Positions 24,472-32,437 of a stretch of 52,768 nucleotides of DNA are shown one piece after another (within the stretch, counting starts at the first letter, position 1; the number at the start of each line of letters is the position of its first letter). Source of the stretch: Chloroflexota bacterium (GTDB taxonomy: Bacteria > Chloroflexota > Dormibacteria > Dormibacterales > Dormibacteraceae); the NCBI GenBank assembly GCA_005882135.1, contig VBDR01000034.1, positions 1 through 52,768 of the forward strand. The letters are read 5' to 3'. The notes beneath the pieces were generated by a model. The model searched no databases, had not been told where the DNA came from, and was given only the letters and a program-made list of their open reading frames with translations. The translations under genes and the position numbers were made by a program.

Positions 24472-25272
24472 TTGGAAAACCGAAGCATTCGACATGGATC
24501 GGGCAACGGCGCAAGGCGCGAGGTCCGGCTGCCGCCGCTGCCGCCGGGGCTCGAGGTCTACCGTCCGGTCGATGTTCTCGGCTCCTCCGTCCTCGTGGTG
24601 GAGGACGAGGCCGCGATGCTGCAGCAGCTCCGGATCGACCTGCACGATCTCGGTTACCGACCTTCGGTAGCCGCGAATGTGCCGGAAGCGCGCAACGTCC
24701 TCGAGCATGAGCGGGTCGCGGCTGTGCTCCTCGATCTCGTGCTGGACGAGCACGAGGACTCGGGGTTCGAGCTGTTGACCTGGATCCGTCAACACCATCC
24801 CGGGCTGCCCGTGATCGTCCTCTCGGCGGCGCAGGTGAACTCGGCCGCCATCCGCCGGGCCTACGAGCTGGGCGCCAGCTCGTACTTCGTCAAGGGCAAC
24901 GTGCCGATGGCGCACATCTACTCCGACCTCGCCGCGCGCCTGGTCGAGCGGGGCACCGGGCGGCCCGGGAGCTATCGCTTCGGGCGCCTCGAGTTCGATC
25001 CCACCCGCCGCACCGTAAAGGTGGGCGAGCGTGACGTCCGCCTTACCCAGCAGCAGGCCGCGCTGGTCCTGTTCCTCGCCCAGGGCTCGAAACCGGCGAC
25101 CGCCCGCGACCTGATCCATGCCGGCCTCTTCCGCAACAACGCGGCCCACTCGACGGTGCACTCCGCGCTCCTCACCCTGCGGCGCCGCCTCGACGAGCTC
25201 GAGCCAGGGCTGGGGGCGACCTTCGTTCGTGCCTCGGCCCGCGGGTACAGCCTGGTCGCCATTCATGAGTGA
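24472..25272 (+). CDS. OmpR/PhoB-type response regulator
   Basis: 266 residues from a TTG with AGGA six bases upstream. A 35-residue N-terminal extension precedes the receiver: Glu44-Asp45 (VVEDE), phosphoacceptor Asp88 (LLDLVL), Ser118 (VLSAA) and Lys141 (YFVKG). Residues about 166-266 form a winged-helix DNA-binding domain (YRFGRLEFDPTRRTVKVG, then VHSALLTLRRRLDE and RASARGYSLV). All phosphorylation residues are present. It heads a tight rightward run with M20, DUF5317-like, FtsH-like and transglycosylase genes, and would be the output of the neighbouring kinase system. Confidence 0.92.
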   Translation: MENRSIRHGSGNGARREVRLPPLPPGLEVYRPVDVLGSSVLVVEDEAAMLQQLRIDLHDLGYRPSVAANVPEARNVLEHERVAAVLLDLVLDEHEDSGFELLTWIRQHHPGLPVIVLSAAQVNSAAIRRAYELGASSYFVKGNVPMAHIYSDLAARLVERGTGRPGSYRFGRLEFDPTRRTVKVGERDVRLTQQQAALVLFLAQGSKPATARDLIHAGLFRNNAAHSTVHSALLTLRRRLDELEPGLGATFVRASARGYSLVAIHE

Positions 25273-26449
25273 GGAGCACGCGACCACACCGCTGCCGAGC
25301 AAGTCGGTCCTCGACGACGTGGTCGACCTGCGCCGCCACTTCCACAAGCATCCGGAGATCAGCTTCAGCGAGCACGAGACGACGCTCTACCTGAAGGAGC
25401 GGCTGCGCGAGCTGGGCGTCGACCTGGAAAGCGGACCGACGGAGACAGGTGCGGTCGCGCTGCTAGACACGGGCCGGCCAGGCAAAACGGTGATGCTGCG
25501 CGCCGATATCGACGCGCTTCCGATTCAAGAAGAGTCGGGCGTCGACTTTCAATCTCGCATCGACGGCCGCATGCACGCGTGCGGACATGACGCGCACATG
25601 GCGATCATGATCGGCGTCGCGCGCACGCTGATCGACCGCATCTCGGACCTCGGCGGCAAGTACCTGTTCGTCTTTCAGCCGGCCGAGGAGATCGTCGAGG
25701 GCGCGAAGGCGATGATCGCGCGAGGCCTGCTCGACGACCACCGACCCGATGCGGTCATCGGCCTCCACATCGTGAGCTTCATGGAGTCCGGCACAGTCAT
25801 CTCCAGGCCTGGCTTGATGTGGTCGGGCTCGGATGCCTTCGACGTCAGCTTCTCCGGCCCAGGCGGGCATGGCGGGATGATGGGGCGGCGCGGCAACGTG
25901 CTCGCCGCGCAGGCTTTCTTCGTCGAGCGTCTGCATACCGTCGTGGAAGGTCTCGAGCACGAAGGTGTGCAGTGCCACACGACGATCGGCAACATCAGCA
26001 GCGACGGGGCGTGGAACATCGTGCCCCGGGGGGTGCTCGTCCAGGGCAGCCTGCGCACGTTCAACGACGAATTGCGAGAGCAGGCCCTCGACCGAATGCG
26101 CGACCTGCTGCGCGAGGCCCAAAGCGAATTCGAGGTCCAATCGAACCTCGAGCTCGTCCATGGCACGGTGCCCTTGATGAACGCACCCAATGTGACGCGC
26201 ACTGTGATGGAGGTCGGGCAGGAGCTCATCGGCGACCGGGCGAGCGTGCTTGGCCGGCCACTGACGGTGAGCGATGACTTCGCCGAGTTCCTCACCCGCA
26301 TCCCGGGGTGCTACTTCATGCTGGGCGCGCGGCCTGAAGGCGACACGCCGCCCGCGCATCACTCGCCGGGGTTTCGCATCGACGAGGCCGCCCTGCCGGT
26401 GGGTGTGAAAGTGCTCGCGGGAGCCGCGTCTCGACTCGCCGCCGAATAG
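25265..26449 (+). CDS. M20D family amidohydrolase/peptidase
   Basis: 394 residues from the ATG at 25265, overlapping the regulator's 3' end by 8 bp. Metal-site features are Cys106 and His108 in HACGHDAH, Glu141-Glu142 in PAEE, His168 in GLHIV and a C-terminal His in HHSPGF. These are the hallmarks of the IAA-amino acid/N-acyl-amino acid amidohydrolase group (HipO, AmaA, DapE-like). It would remove an acyl group from an amino acid or open a small cell-wall-type amide; the substrate is unknown. The close coupling to the regulator is notable. Confidence 0.92.
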   Translation: MSEEHATTPLPSKSVLDDVVDLRRHFHKHPEISFSEHETTLYLKERLRELGVDLESGPTETGAVALLDTGRPGKTVMLRADIDALPIQEESGVDFQSRIDGRMHACGHDAHMAIMIGVARTLIDRISDLGGKYLFVFQPAEEIVEGAKAMIARGLLDDHRPDAVIGLHIVSFMESGTVISRPGLMWSGSDAFDVSFSGPGGHGGMMGRRGNVLAAQAFFVERLHTVVEGLEHEGVQCHTTIGNISSDGAWNIVPRGVLVQGSLRTFNDELREQALDRMRDLLREAQSEFEVQSNLELVHGTVPLMNAPNVTRTVMEVGQELIGDRASVLGRPLTVSDDFAEFLTRIPGCYFMLGARPEGDTPPAHHSPGFRIDEAALPVGVKVLAGAASRLAAE

Positions 26450-26455
26450 ACCCTC

Positions 26456-26977
26456 ATGCTGTGGTTGTTTGCGATCGTGGCCGGCCTCCTCTTCGGCCTG
26501 GTCGTCGGCGGCCGCATCGGCAACCTGGCGCGGCTGCGATTTCGCTGGCCCTGGCTGATCCTCGCCGCGGTGGTGGTGCGAGAAGCCGTCGCTCTCACGC
26601 CACTCAATCGCGTCCCCGGCGCGCAGTACCTCTACGTCGTCTCGCTGGCGGCGATCGTCGCCTGGACGATCTGGAACTTCAGCCGCTTCTACGGAATCTG
26701 GCTGATCACGGCCGGCGCCGCGCTCAACCTCGTGGTGATCACGGTCAACGGAGGCCGCATGCCGGTGGCGCCGGAGTTCGCCGGCTCCCTGGTCCGGCAC
26801 GGGAGCTCCGGTCAGTACACGGTCATGGGATCGGCGACCCACCTCAACCTGTTGGGCGACTGGATCTCGCTCTACCCGGTGCCCGAGGCGTACAGCCTCG
26901 GCGATGTGCTGATCGCGATCGGGCTGGCGATCCTGGTCTTTGTCTCGACCGCAACCCCAACCCGTATAGTGGATTGA
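26456..26977 (+). CDS. DUF5317-like membrane protein
   Basis: 173 residues with about five membrane helices (roughly 3-21, 33-50, 58-76, 78-96, 145-165). The segment VITVNGGRMPVAPEFAG followed by HLNLLGDWI matches the pattern I associate with DUF5317 proteins. Function unknown. It is 6 bp after the M20 gene and 7 bp before the FtsH-like gene, so it is part of the same transcript. Confidence 0.78.
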   Translation: MLWLFAIVAGLLFGLVVGGRIGNLARLRFRWPWLILAAVVVREAVALTPLNRVPGAQYLYVVSLAAIVAWTIWNFSRFYGIWLITAGAALNLVVITVNGGRMPVAPEFAGSLVRHGSSGQYTVMGSATHLNLLGDWISLYPVPEAYSLGDVLIAIGLAILVFVSTATPTRIVD

Positions 26978-26984
26978 CCCCGCC

Positions 26985-29093
26985 GTGATCATCTTCTGGA
27001 TCTTGACCCTGTTCGTCGGCGCCTCCGCGTTCGCGTTCGCGCTGATCGCACTCCAACTCGGCCTCGCGTGGTCCTTGGTGTACGCAATCGTCGCGATGCT
27101 TGTTTGCCGCGGAGTTCTCACGCTGCTGAAACGTTGGCTGATCCTCAGTGAGCGCATCGCACCTGAGAACGACCCTGATGAGCGAACCCTCGAAACCAAC
27201 CGGGCTTTGTTCTGGCGCCGGATGCGGAGCTTGGCGATCCTCTTCGGAATCTACTTCGGTGTTTTCTTTTTGTTCTACGGCCTGAGTCCGCTGGAAGCGA
27301 TGGACGCGTTACCCGGCGTCATTGCCGCCGCCATACCCCAACTTGCGTATTTCCTGGTGATCATGGTGGCCAACTTCATGCTGTTCTTCGGGGCCTTCTT
27401 CATCTACGGGCGTATCGGACGCAACTATGTGGATCCGGGAGAGGCCAACTACGAGGTCAAGATCGAAGACGTGCGCGGCCAGAAGTCGGCGGTCGAGGAG
27501 ATGCGCCGGATCCTGACATTGATGGAGCAGGGCCGGAACTACGTGCGCGCGGGTGGGAAGCGCGAGCGCGGCGTCCTCATGGTCGGCCCTCCAGGCACCG
27601 GCAAGACGATGCTGGCCAAAGGCATCGCGTCGTCGATGCACGTGCCGATCATCATCACTTCGGGCTCGTCCTTTCAGGGCATGTTCCTCGGCATGGACGC
27701 GCTCAACGTTTTCATGACGGTGCGGGCCGCGAAGAGCCGCGCCAAGCGCTGGGGTGGAAGCATCGTCTTCATCGACGAGTTCGATGCCCTCGGCAATCGC
27801 CGCAGCGGGATGAGCGGCGGCGGGGCGGGTGGCATGGGTGGGATGTTTGGTGGAGGCCAGCTCGGTCTCAACACGCTGCTCGTGATGATGGACGGCGTCG
27901 ACAACCCCGGCTATTTCAAGCAGATGGGCCGGCGGATGGTGAACATCACGCTGGATGGGCTCTTCTTGCCCAGGCAGATCGGAGTGAACGGCTCGAAGAT
28001 CAAGCTTCGCGTCCCGATCCTCCGTGCGCCTCGCTACAACATCCTCTTTGTCGGCGCGACGAACCGGCCGCAGGTCCTCGACGAGGCGGTCGTTCGTCCG
28101 GGCCGGTTTGGTCGCCAGATCATCTTCCGGATGCCGACGAAAGACGACCGCAAGGACATCGCGGATCTTTACTTTGCGAAGAAGAGGCACGATCCCGAGC
28201 TGGACACGCCCGCTCGGCGCGATGAGTTCGCGCGCGTCGCCGATGGTTACTCGCCGGCCATGATCGAGCAGGCGCTCTCCCTCGCGCTGATGTACGCGTT
28301 CGAAGACAACCGCGACGCTTTCACTTGGCGCGACATTCGCGAGGCGATGGGCAACATCGAGGCCGGCCTTGCGCACCCCGTCGTGTACACGGAGCGCGAA
28401 CGCGTCGCGGTCGCCCGCCACGAGCTGGGCCACGCGGTCGCGGCGCGATATTTCTTGCCCGACGCGGTATCGGTGCGACTCTCGATCCGAATGCGATCAG
28501 GATCGCTGGGCCATCACCGCGCTGTGGACAAGGAAGAAGAGTTCTCCAAGTTCAGGTCGCATGCCGCCGGTGAGCTGCGCCATGGTCTCGGAGCGATCGC
28601 ATCCGAACGTGTCTTTTATGGCGAGAACTCGACCGGCGTGAGCATGGACCTCATCCAGTCGACGGACCTCGCGTCGAGGATGATCGTGAACTGGGGCATG
28701 GGGCCTGACCCGCTGCCGCCGCACGTCTCGCGCCTTGCGGTCAGCATCGGCGAGTACCTGATCTCGATGGCGGCCTCCGTGCAGAGCGAGCTGACCGGCG
28801 AAGCAAGCCCCGCCGCGAAGGCCATGCAGAATCCGCGATCCCGTCAGGCAGTCGCCCAGGTTTTAGGCTCGGCATACATCGACGATTGGCGCGTGATGAA
28901 CGTGAACAAAGAGGCGATCGACCTGGCGGCCGAGGCGCTGATGGCGCAGGGCGAGCTGGTCGGAGACGAGATCGGCGGCCTCCTCGACTCGGTAGGGCTC
29001 CGGGAACCGAATGAGAAGGACCCGTATCCGGCCGAGATCCCGCTGCCGCCGGTGCTCGAGCCGCTCAAGATCGAAGCGGAGCAGACGGCCTGA
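26985..29093 (+). CDS. Atypical FtsH-like membrane AAA+ zinc protease
   Basis: 702 residues from a GTG. There are four membrane helices in two pairs (about 3-27, 30-50, 83-103, 118-142) where FtsH has two. The AAA module has Walker A GPPGTGKT (201-208), Walker B IVFIDEFDALG (260-270) and the arginine fingers in RPGRFGR (371-377). The M41 protease site is intact: HELGH (479-483) and third ligand Asp555 (GVSMDLIQST). Odd points: the pore loop reads FQGMFLG where FtsH has FVEMFVG; a Gly/Met-rich loop (276-291) and about 45 extra residues (306-352) lie between Walker B and the SRH segment. It would extract and degrade membrane proteins, perhaps special ones. Confidence 0.88.
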   Translation: MIIFWILTLFVGASAFAFALIALQLGLAWSLVYAIVAMLVCRGVLTLLKRWLILSERIAPENDPDERTLETNRALFWRRMRSLAILFGIYFGVFFLFYGLSPLEAMDALPGVIAAAIPQLAYFLVIMVANFMLFFGAFFIYGRIGRNYVDPGEANYEVKIEDVRGQKSAVEEMRRILTLMEQGRNYVRAGGKRERGVLMVGPPGTGKTMLAKGIASSMHVPIIITSGSSFQGMFLGMDALNVFMTVRAAKSRAKRWGGSIVFIDEFDALGNRRSGMSGGGAGGMGGMFGGGQLGLNTLLVMMDGVDNPGYFKQMGRRMVNITLDGLFLPRQIGVNGSKIKLRVPILRAPRYNILFVGATNRPQVLDEAVVRPGRFGRQIIFRMPTKDDRKDIADLYFAKKRHDPELDTPARRDEFARVADGYSPAMIEQALSLALMYAFEDNRDAFTWRDIREAMGNIEAGLAHPVVYTERERVAVARHELGHAVAARYFLPDAVSVRLSIRMRSGSLGHHRAVDKEEEFSKFRSHAAGELRHGLGAIASERVFYGENSTGVSMDLIQSTDLASRMIVNWGMGPDPLPPHVSRLAVSIGEYLISMAASVQSELTGEASPAAKAMQNPRSRQAVAQVLGSAYIDDWRVMNVNKEAIDLAAEALMAQGELVGDEIGGLLDSVGLREPNEKDPYPAEIPLPPVLEPLKIEAEQTA

Positions 29094-29113
29094 TCCGACT
29101 CCGGCTCGCGGTT

Positions 29114-29929
29114 GTGGTTGCCGTGGTCCTGGCGCTGCTGCCGCGGGCGGCTTCGGCCCAAGATCCCGGCGCGGGGCCCAACGCGCACCACGAGGCCGCG
29201 CGGATCATCGCCGCCGAGCTGGCGATGCAGGACGCGTCCACCAGGCTGGAGGCGCTTGCCGCCGAGAAACCATCGGGGCTGGCCGAGAGCGTCCGTCATG
29301 AGCTCGCGGTCTCGGCGGCCACCTACAGCTTCCGGCAGGCGGCGCGGCTGGAGGAGCTTCGCGTCTACGAGCTGGGCGGGTACGCGAGCGTCGAGTCCGC
29401 TGTCGTCCCGCTCCTGCCGAGCGGCATGCGGGGCTCGCTCCAGGATTCGATCTCGGCCCTCCACTCGCTCTTCATCCTCGCCGGGATCGATGAGTACTAC
29501 CTGGTCAACGTGCACTTCACTCACGCGTACTTCGATGCGGCGCCCCTGAGCTCGCTGCGCTCGTTCTACCTGGAGGCGCAGCGGCGGTACGGCGTCGACG
29601 CGAGCTACCTCGCCTCGATCAACTTCATCGAGAGCAACTTCGGCCGCGTCAACGGACCTTCGACAGCGGGCGCCATGGGACCGATGCAGTTCCTGCCCGG
29701 TACCTGGAACAACTACGGGCAGGGCGGCAACGTCATGGACCCGCACGACTCGATCCTCGCCGCCGCCCGCTACCTGGTGCACTACGGCGCGCCGTACAAC
29801 ATGCGCGTTGCCATCTGGCACTACAACCTCGACTACGACTATGTCGACGCCGTGGAATCGCTCGCCAGGGCCTATCGGGCCAACCCCGGCTGGCTCGACC
29901 GCATGTACTACTGGAACACCTTCGGCTAG
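29114..29929 (+). CDS. Secreted lytic transglycosylase (SLT-type)
   Basis: 271 residues from the GTG at 29114. The signal peptide looks truncated with this start. Eight more codons upstream, from a CTG at 29090 overlapping the protease stop, would give a proper n-region (IRLRLAVVVAVV), so a CTG start is possible. Residues about 15-20 (ASAQDPG) form the cleavage region. The mid part is helical. The C-terminal domain carries SINFIESNFG with catalytic Glu173, GAMGPMQFLPGTW and DPHDSILAAARYL, all SLT motifs. It cuts peptidoglycan outside the membrane and is last in the regulator-led operon. Confidence 0.88.
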   Translation: MVAVVLALLPRAASAQDPGAGPNAHHEAARIIAAELAMQDASTRLEALAAEKPSGLAESVRHELAVSAATYSFRQAARLEELRVYELGGYASVESAVVPLLPSGMRGSLQDSISALHSLFILAGIDEYYLVNVHFTHAYFDAAPLSSLRSFYLEAQRRYGVDASYLASINFIESNFGRVNGPSTAGAMGPMQFLPGTWNNYGQGGNVMDPHDSILAAARYLVHYGAPYNMRVAIWHYNLDYDYVDAVESLARAYRANPGWLDRMYYWNTFG

Positions 29930-29993
29930 GGTCCGCGTCCGCGGATAAACCCTGTCGCCCGGCGCACCGGGTCACGCGCCATCAGCGCGATAG

Positions 29994-30015
29994 GCATAGG
30001 TCAAATGTCCTATGC
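29994..30015. promoter_or_regulatory. Inverted repeat GCATAGG-N8-CCTATGC
   Basis: Perfect 7-bp arms at 29994-30000 and 30009-30015 with an 8-bp spacer. The right arm includes the ATG of the small open frame at 30012. It could be an operator for a dimeric repressor or a hairpin in the leader. The rest of 29930-30011 holds only a short CCCGG-CGCA-CCGGG hairpin and no gene. Confidence 0.45.
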
Positions 30016-30245
30016 AAAGACCCGACGGATTCGAGCCTCGACGACGTTGGTCAGAGTCGGTGGGAGTGCTGACTCGACTCGTCGGAAGCGCGCGCCCAGG
30101 CCGGAAGACCTGGTGCTGCGAGAGCTGTCGCAAGGCGGCCCTGCGTCATGAGCACGACGCCGCCAAGCTGGAGGGCAACGCGCCTGCACGACAGCCGGCT
30201 CAGGCCGGCCCTGAGTATCGCCTCTCCCGCCAAGCCGCCGAGTAG
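30012..30245 (+). CDS. Small hypothetical protein with Cys/His cluster (uncertain)
   Basis: 77 residues in the 366-bp gap between the transglycosylase and the MerR-type gene. The middle reads WCCESCRKAALRHEHD, with three Cys and two His in a spacing that could hold a zinc ion. The first third has weaker codon bias than neighbouring genes, the rest fits better. No family recognised. It may instead be a chance frame. Confidence 0.33.
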   Translation: MQRPDGFEPRRRWSESVGVLTRLVGSARPGRKTWCCESCRKAALRHEHDAAKLEGNAPARQPAQAGPEYRLSRQAAE

Positions 30246-30284
30246 CCGGCCTGGCGGCTGCGGCCCGGCCTCGTGCGATCGTTA

Positions 30285-30296
30285 GAGTAAGTACTC
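30285..30296. promoter_or_regulatory. Palindrome GAGTA-AG-TACTC directly before the MerR-type gene
   Basis: Perfect 5-bp arms separated by AG, ending at the base before the ATG at 30297. MerR-family regulators bind short dyads between -35 and -10 elements and often control themselves; if the mRNA is leaderless this dyad would lie across the core promoter. No separate Shine-Dalgarno is seen. Confidence 0.4.
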
Positions 30297-30992
30297 ATGG
30301 AGTATCGGATCGAACAATTGGCCCGGGCGGCCGGCGTGGCCGTGGACACGATCCGCTTCTACCAGGGCAAGGGGTTGCTCGAGTCGCCGCGGCGGGAGGG
30401 CCGCGTGACCTGGTACGGCGACACCCACGTCGAGAGGTTGAAGAGGATCAAAGAGCTCCAACAGCAGGGCTTCACGCTGACCGTGATCCAGCGCTTCCTG
30501 GCCGGCGAGCTGGAGGCGTCAGATGAGGCCCTTGTAGCGGCGGTGACCCGGCCCACGGCCCCGCAGAACCTGACCCTGGGCGAGCTGGCCGAGCGCAGCG
30601 GCGTCGCGGAGCCATTGCTCAGCAGCCTCGAGCAGGCCGGCTTGTTGGTGCCGGTCGAGGGCGGCGAGCAGCCCCTCTACCCCGCCGACGATCTCGAAGC
30701 GATCGCCGCCGGCATGAAGCTGATCGCCGCGGGAGTCCCTCTCGGCGCCCTGATGGAACTCGGCAAGGAGCATGCGGCGGCCGTCGATCGGACCGCGCGC
30801 CAGGCGGTCGACCTGTTCGATCACCATGTGCGCGAGCGGATCCAGGCCGAGGGCGGCGAGACCGAGGCCGCGGAGCGCAAGCTCCTGCAGACATTCAACG
30901 ACCTGCTCGAGGCCAGCGGCACGCTGGTCCGTCATCACTTCCAGCGCAGCCTGCTGCGCGCGGCGCGGGAGCACATCGAAAAGAGGGGATGA
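30297..30992 (+). CDS. MerR family regulator with two tandem MerR-like DNA-binding domains
   Basis: 231 residues. Residues 1-70 are a MerR helix-turn-helix and wing (MEYRIEQLARAAGVAVDTIRF, then LKRIKELQQQGFTL). Residues about 92-160 repeat the pattern (LTLGELAERSGVAEPLL, LYPADDLEAIAAGMKLIAAGVPLGAL), so the protein has two MerR-like modules in one chain. The C-terminus (160-231) is helical without Cys, so a metal sensor is unlikely. Its TGA overlaps the first ATG of menF (ATGA), tying it to menaquinone synthesis. Confidence 0.9.
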   Translation: MEYRIEQLARAAGVAVDTIRFYQGKGLLESPRREGRVTWYGDTHVERLKRIKELQQQGFTLTVIQRFLAGELEASDEALVAAVTRPTAPQNLTLGELAERSGVAEPLLSSLEQAGLLVPVEGGEQPLYPADDLEAIAAGMKLIAAGVPLGALMELGKEHAAAVDRTARQAVDLFDHHVRERIQAEGGETEAAERKLLQTFNDLLEASGTLVRHHFQRSLLRAAREHIEKRG

Positions 30993-32347
30993 GGAGCAAG
31001 TCCGGCGCAGCCCCTCCGCCTGGCTTCGCCAGGCACCTCCCCATGAATGGGGAGGAGCTGAAATCGTGGGAGCTCGATCGCAACCCCGACCTGATCGATC
31101 TGGTGAGTGCCGCTCGCGACGCCGGGCATGAGGTGATGCTCATCGAGCGGCCGATGCCCGACGCGGTGAGCGTGGCGGCGATCGGGCGCGCGTTCGACAT
31201 CGTGGCGGCGCCTGGCGGCGTCGCGCTCGAGGGCGCTGACGGCAAGACGATCGATTTCGAAGCCGGCGACAACCGGATCCTGGCCGCCTCCCGGCTCTGG
31301 CACAGCCTCAGCGCGTCGCTCGACACGATCGCGGTCGGGGGATTCGCCTACCGGCCGGACCGCGATCCAGGCGGCGCCTGGTCCGGCTTCCCGGCGCTCC
31401 TCTTTCGCGTCCCGGCGTTGGCAGTCTTGCGGCGCCGGGGCCGCACCTATCTGTCGGCGGCGACCCCTGACGCCGAATCGCTCCTGGAGCTGACCGCCGC
31501 CACCGTGCCCGCGCCCGCGGCACGGCGGCTCGACGTGACGGCGGTGCGAAACCCGGTCGCGTGGACAGTGGCCGTGGAAACGGCCGCGACGCGGCTTCGT
31601 GCCGGCGAGGCGGAAAAGGTTGTGCTCGCCCGTGAGGTGCTCGCACGCGGCGATGGCGTCGTCTCGGCAGGGACGGTCGTCCGCGGTCTGCGGGCGGCGT
31701 ATCCATCGTGCTTCACCTACCTCGTCACCGGCGCCGACGGGACCGCGTTCGCGGGGGCGTCGCCGGAGCTGCTGATCCGACGGTCCGGAACCCACGCCTT
31801 CGCGCAGCCCATGGCCGGATCGGTGGCGCGTGGTGTGAGCGACGCCGACGATGAGCGCCTCGCGCGGCAGCTTACTGAGAGCGCGAAGGATGCGATCGAG
31901 CACCGGGTGGTGTCCGAGTTCGTGGTTGGGGCGCTGCGGCCGTTTGCGTTGCATGTCACCGCCCACGACCCAGAGGTCGTGCGCTTCACCAACATCCAGC
32001 ACCTGGCCACGAGTGTGGCCGCGGAGCTGGCGCAGCCTCCGGCGGACACGCTCACGCTGGCCGCCGCGCTTCATCCCACACCGGCGGTCGGCGGCTGGCC
32101 GCGGGCAGCGGCCGATGCGCTGATCGACGAGCTCGAAGGCATGGAGCGCGGTTGGTATGCGGGTGCGGTCGGGTGGATCGACGGACGCGGCGACGGCGAG
32201 CTCGCGGTCGCGCTGCGCTGCGGCCTCTTGTGGGAGGACGGCGCCCGGCTCTATGCGGGCGTCGGAGTGATGCCCGACTCCGACCCGGCGCGCGAGCTGG
32301 AGGAAACGGAGCTGAAGTTCAAGGCGCTGCTGACCGCGCTCGTCTGA
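30989..32347 (+). CDS. menF: Isochorismate synthase
   Basis: 452 residues from the ATG at 30989, or 434 from the ATG at 31043 that lies inside the palindromic repeat. It converts chorismate to isochorismate, the first committed step of menaquinone synthesis. Chorismate-binding motifs are EKVVLAREVLARGDG, FAGASPELLIR, PMAGSVARG, SAKDAIEHRVV and LHPTPAVGGWPR, ending with AGVGVMPDSDPARELEETE. The first 18-22 residues (SKSGAAPPPGFARHLPMNG) are encoded by the repeat and match nothing in the family. Confidence 0.93.
   Translation: MRSKSGAAPPPGFARHLPMNGEELKSWELDRNPDLIDLVSAARDAGHEVMLIERPMPDAVSVAAIGRAFDIVAAPGGVALEGADGKTIDFEAGDNRILAASRLWHSLSASLDTIAVGGFAYRPDRDPGGAWSGFPALLFRVPALAVLRRRGRTYLSAATPDAESLLELTAATVPAPAARRLDVTAVRNPVAWTVAVETAATRLRAGEAEKVVLAREVLARGDGVVSAGTVVRGLRAAYPSCFTYLVTGADGTAFAGASPELLIRRSGTHAFAQPMAGSVARGVSDADDERLARQLTESAKDAIEHRVVSEFVVGALRPFALHVTAHDPEVVRFTNIQHLATSVAAELAQPPADTLTLAAALHPTPAVGGWPRAAADALIDELEGMERGWYAGAVGWIDGRGDGELAVALRCGLLWEDGARLYAGVGVMPDSDPARELEETELKFKALLTALV
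31009..31057. repeat. Two-hairpin palindromic repeat, copy 2 (in menF start region)
   Basis: AGCCCCTCC, then GCCTGGC-TTC-GCCAGGC (31018-31034), then CCTCCCCAT-GA-ATGGGGAGG (31036-31055, perfect 9-bp arms). It resembles copy 3 at 39952-40001 read on the opposite strand. The ATG at 31043 lies in the second hairpin, and GGGGAGGAG lies just downstream of it. Confidence 0.85.
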
Positions 32348-32416
32348 TGGAAGCGGACCGCTGGCGCCAGACAGGCTTAACCTGACGCTCGGACGCGCCC
32401 CGCTGACGACAAAGAT

Positions 32417-32428
32417 GCGGAATTCCGC
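32417..32428. repeat. 12-bp perfect palindrome between menF and menD
   Basis: GCGGAATTCCGC in the 90-bp convergent gap 32348-32437. The gap holds no gene and no clear T-rich terminator. The palindrome might form a small hairpin ending both transcripts, but without T runs this is weak. Confidence 0.3.
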
Positions 32429-32437
32429 TAGCGCCGG

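Noticed and set aside
25463-27199. 578-codon minus-strand frame opposite the M20 and DUF5317-like genes
   Set aside because: Spans two well-supported genes and their junction; non-protein-like composition.
30030-30050. TTCGAGCC resembling a tRNA T-loop
   Set aside because: No flanking stem pairing or cloverleaf around it.
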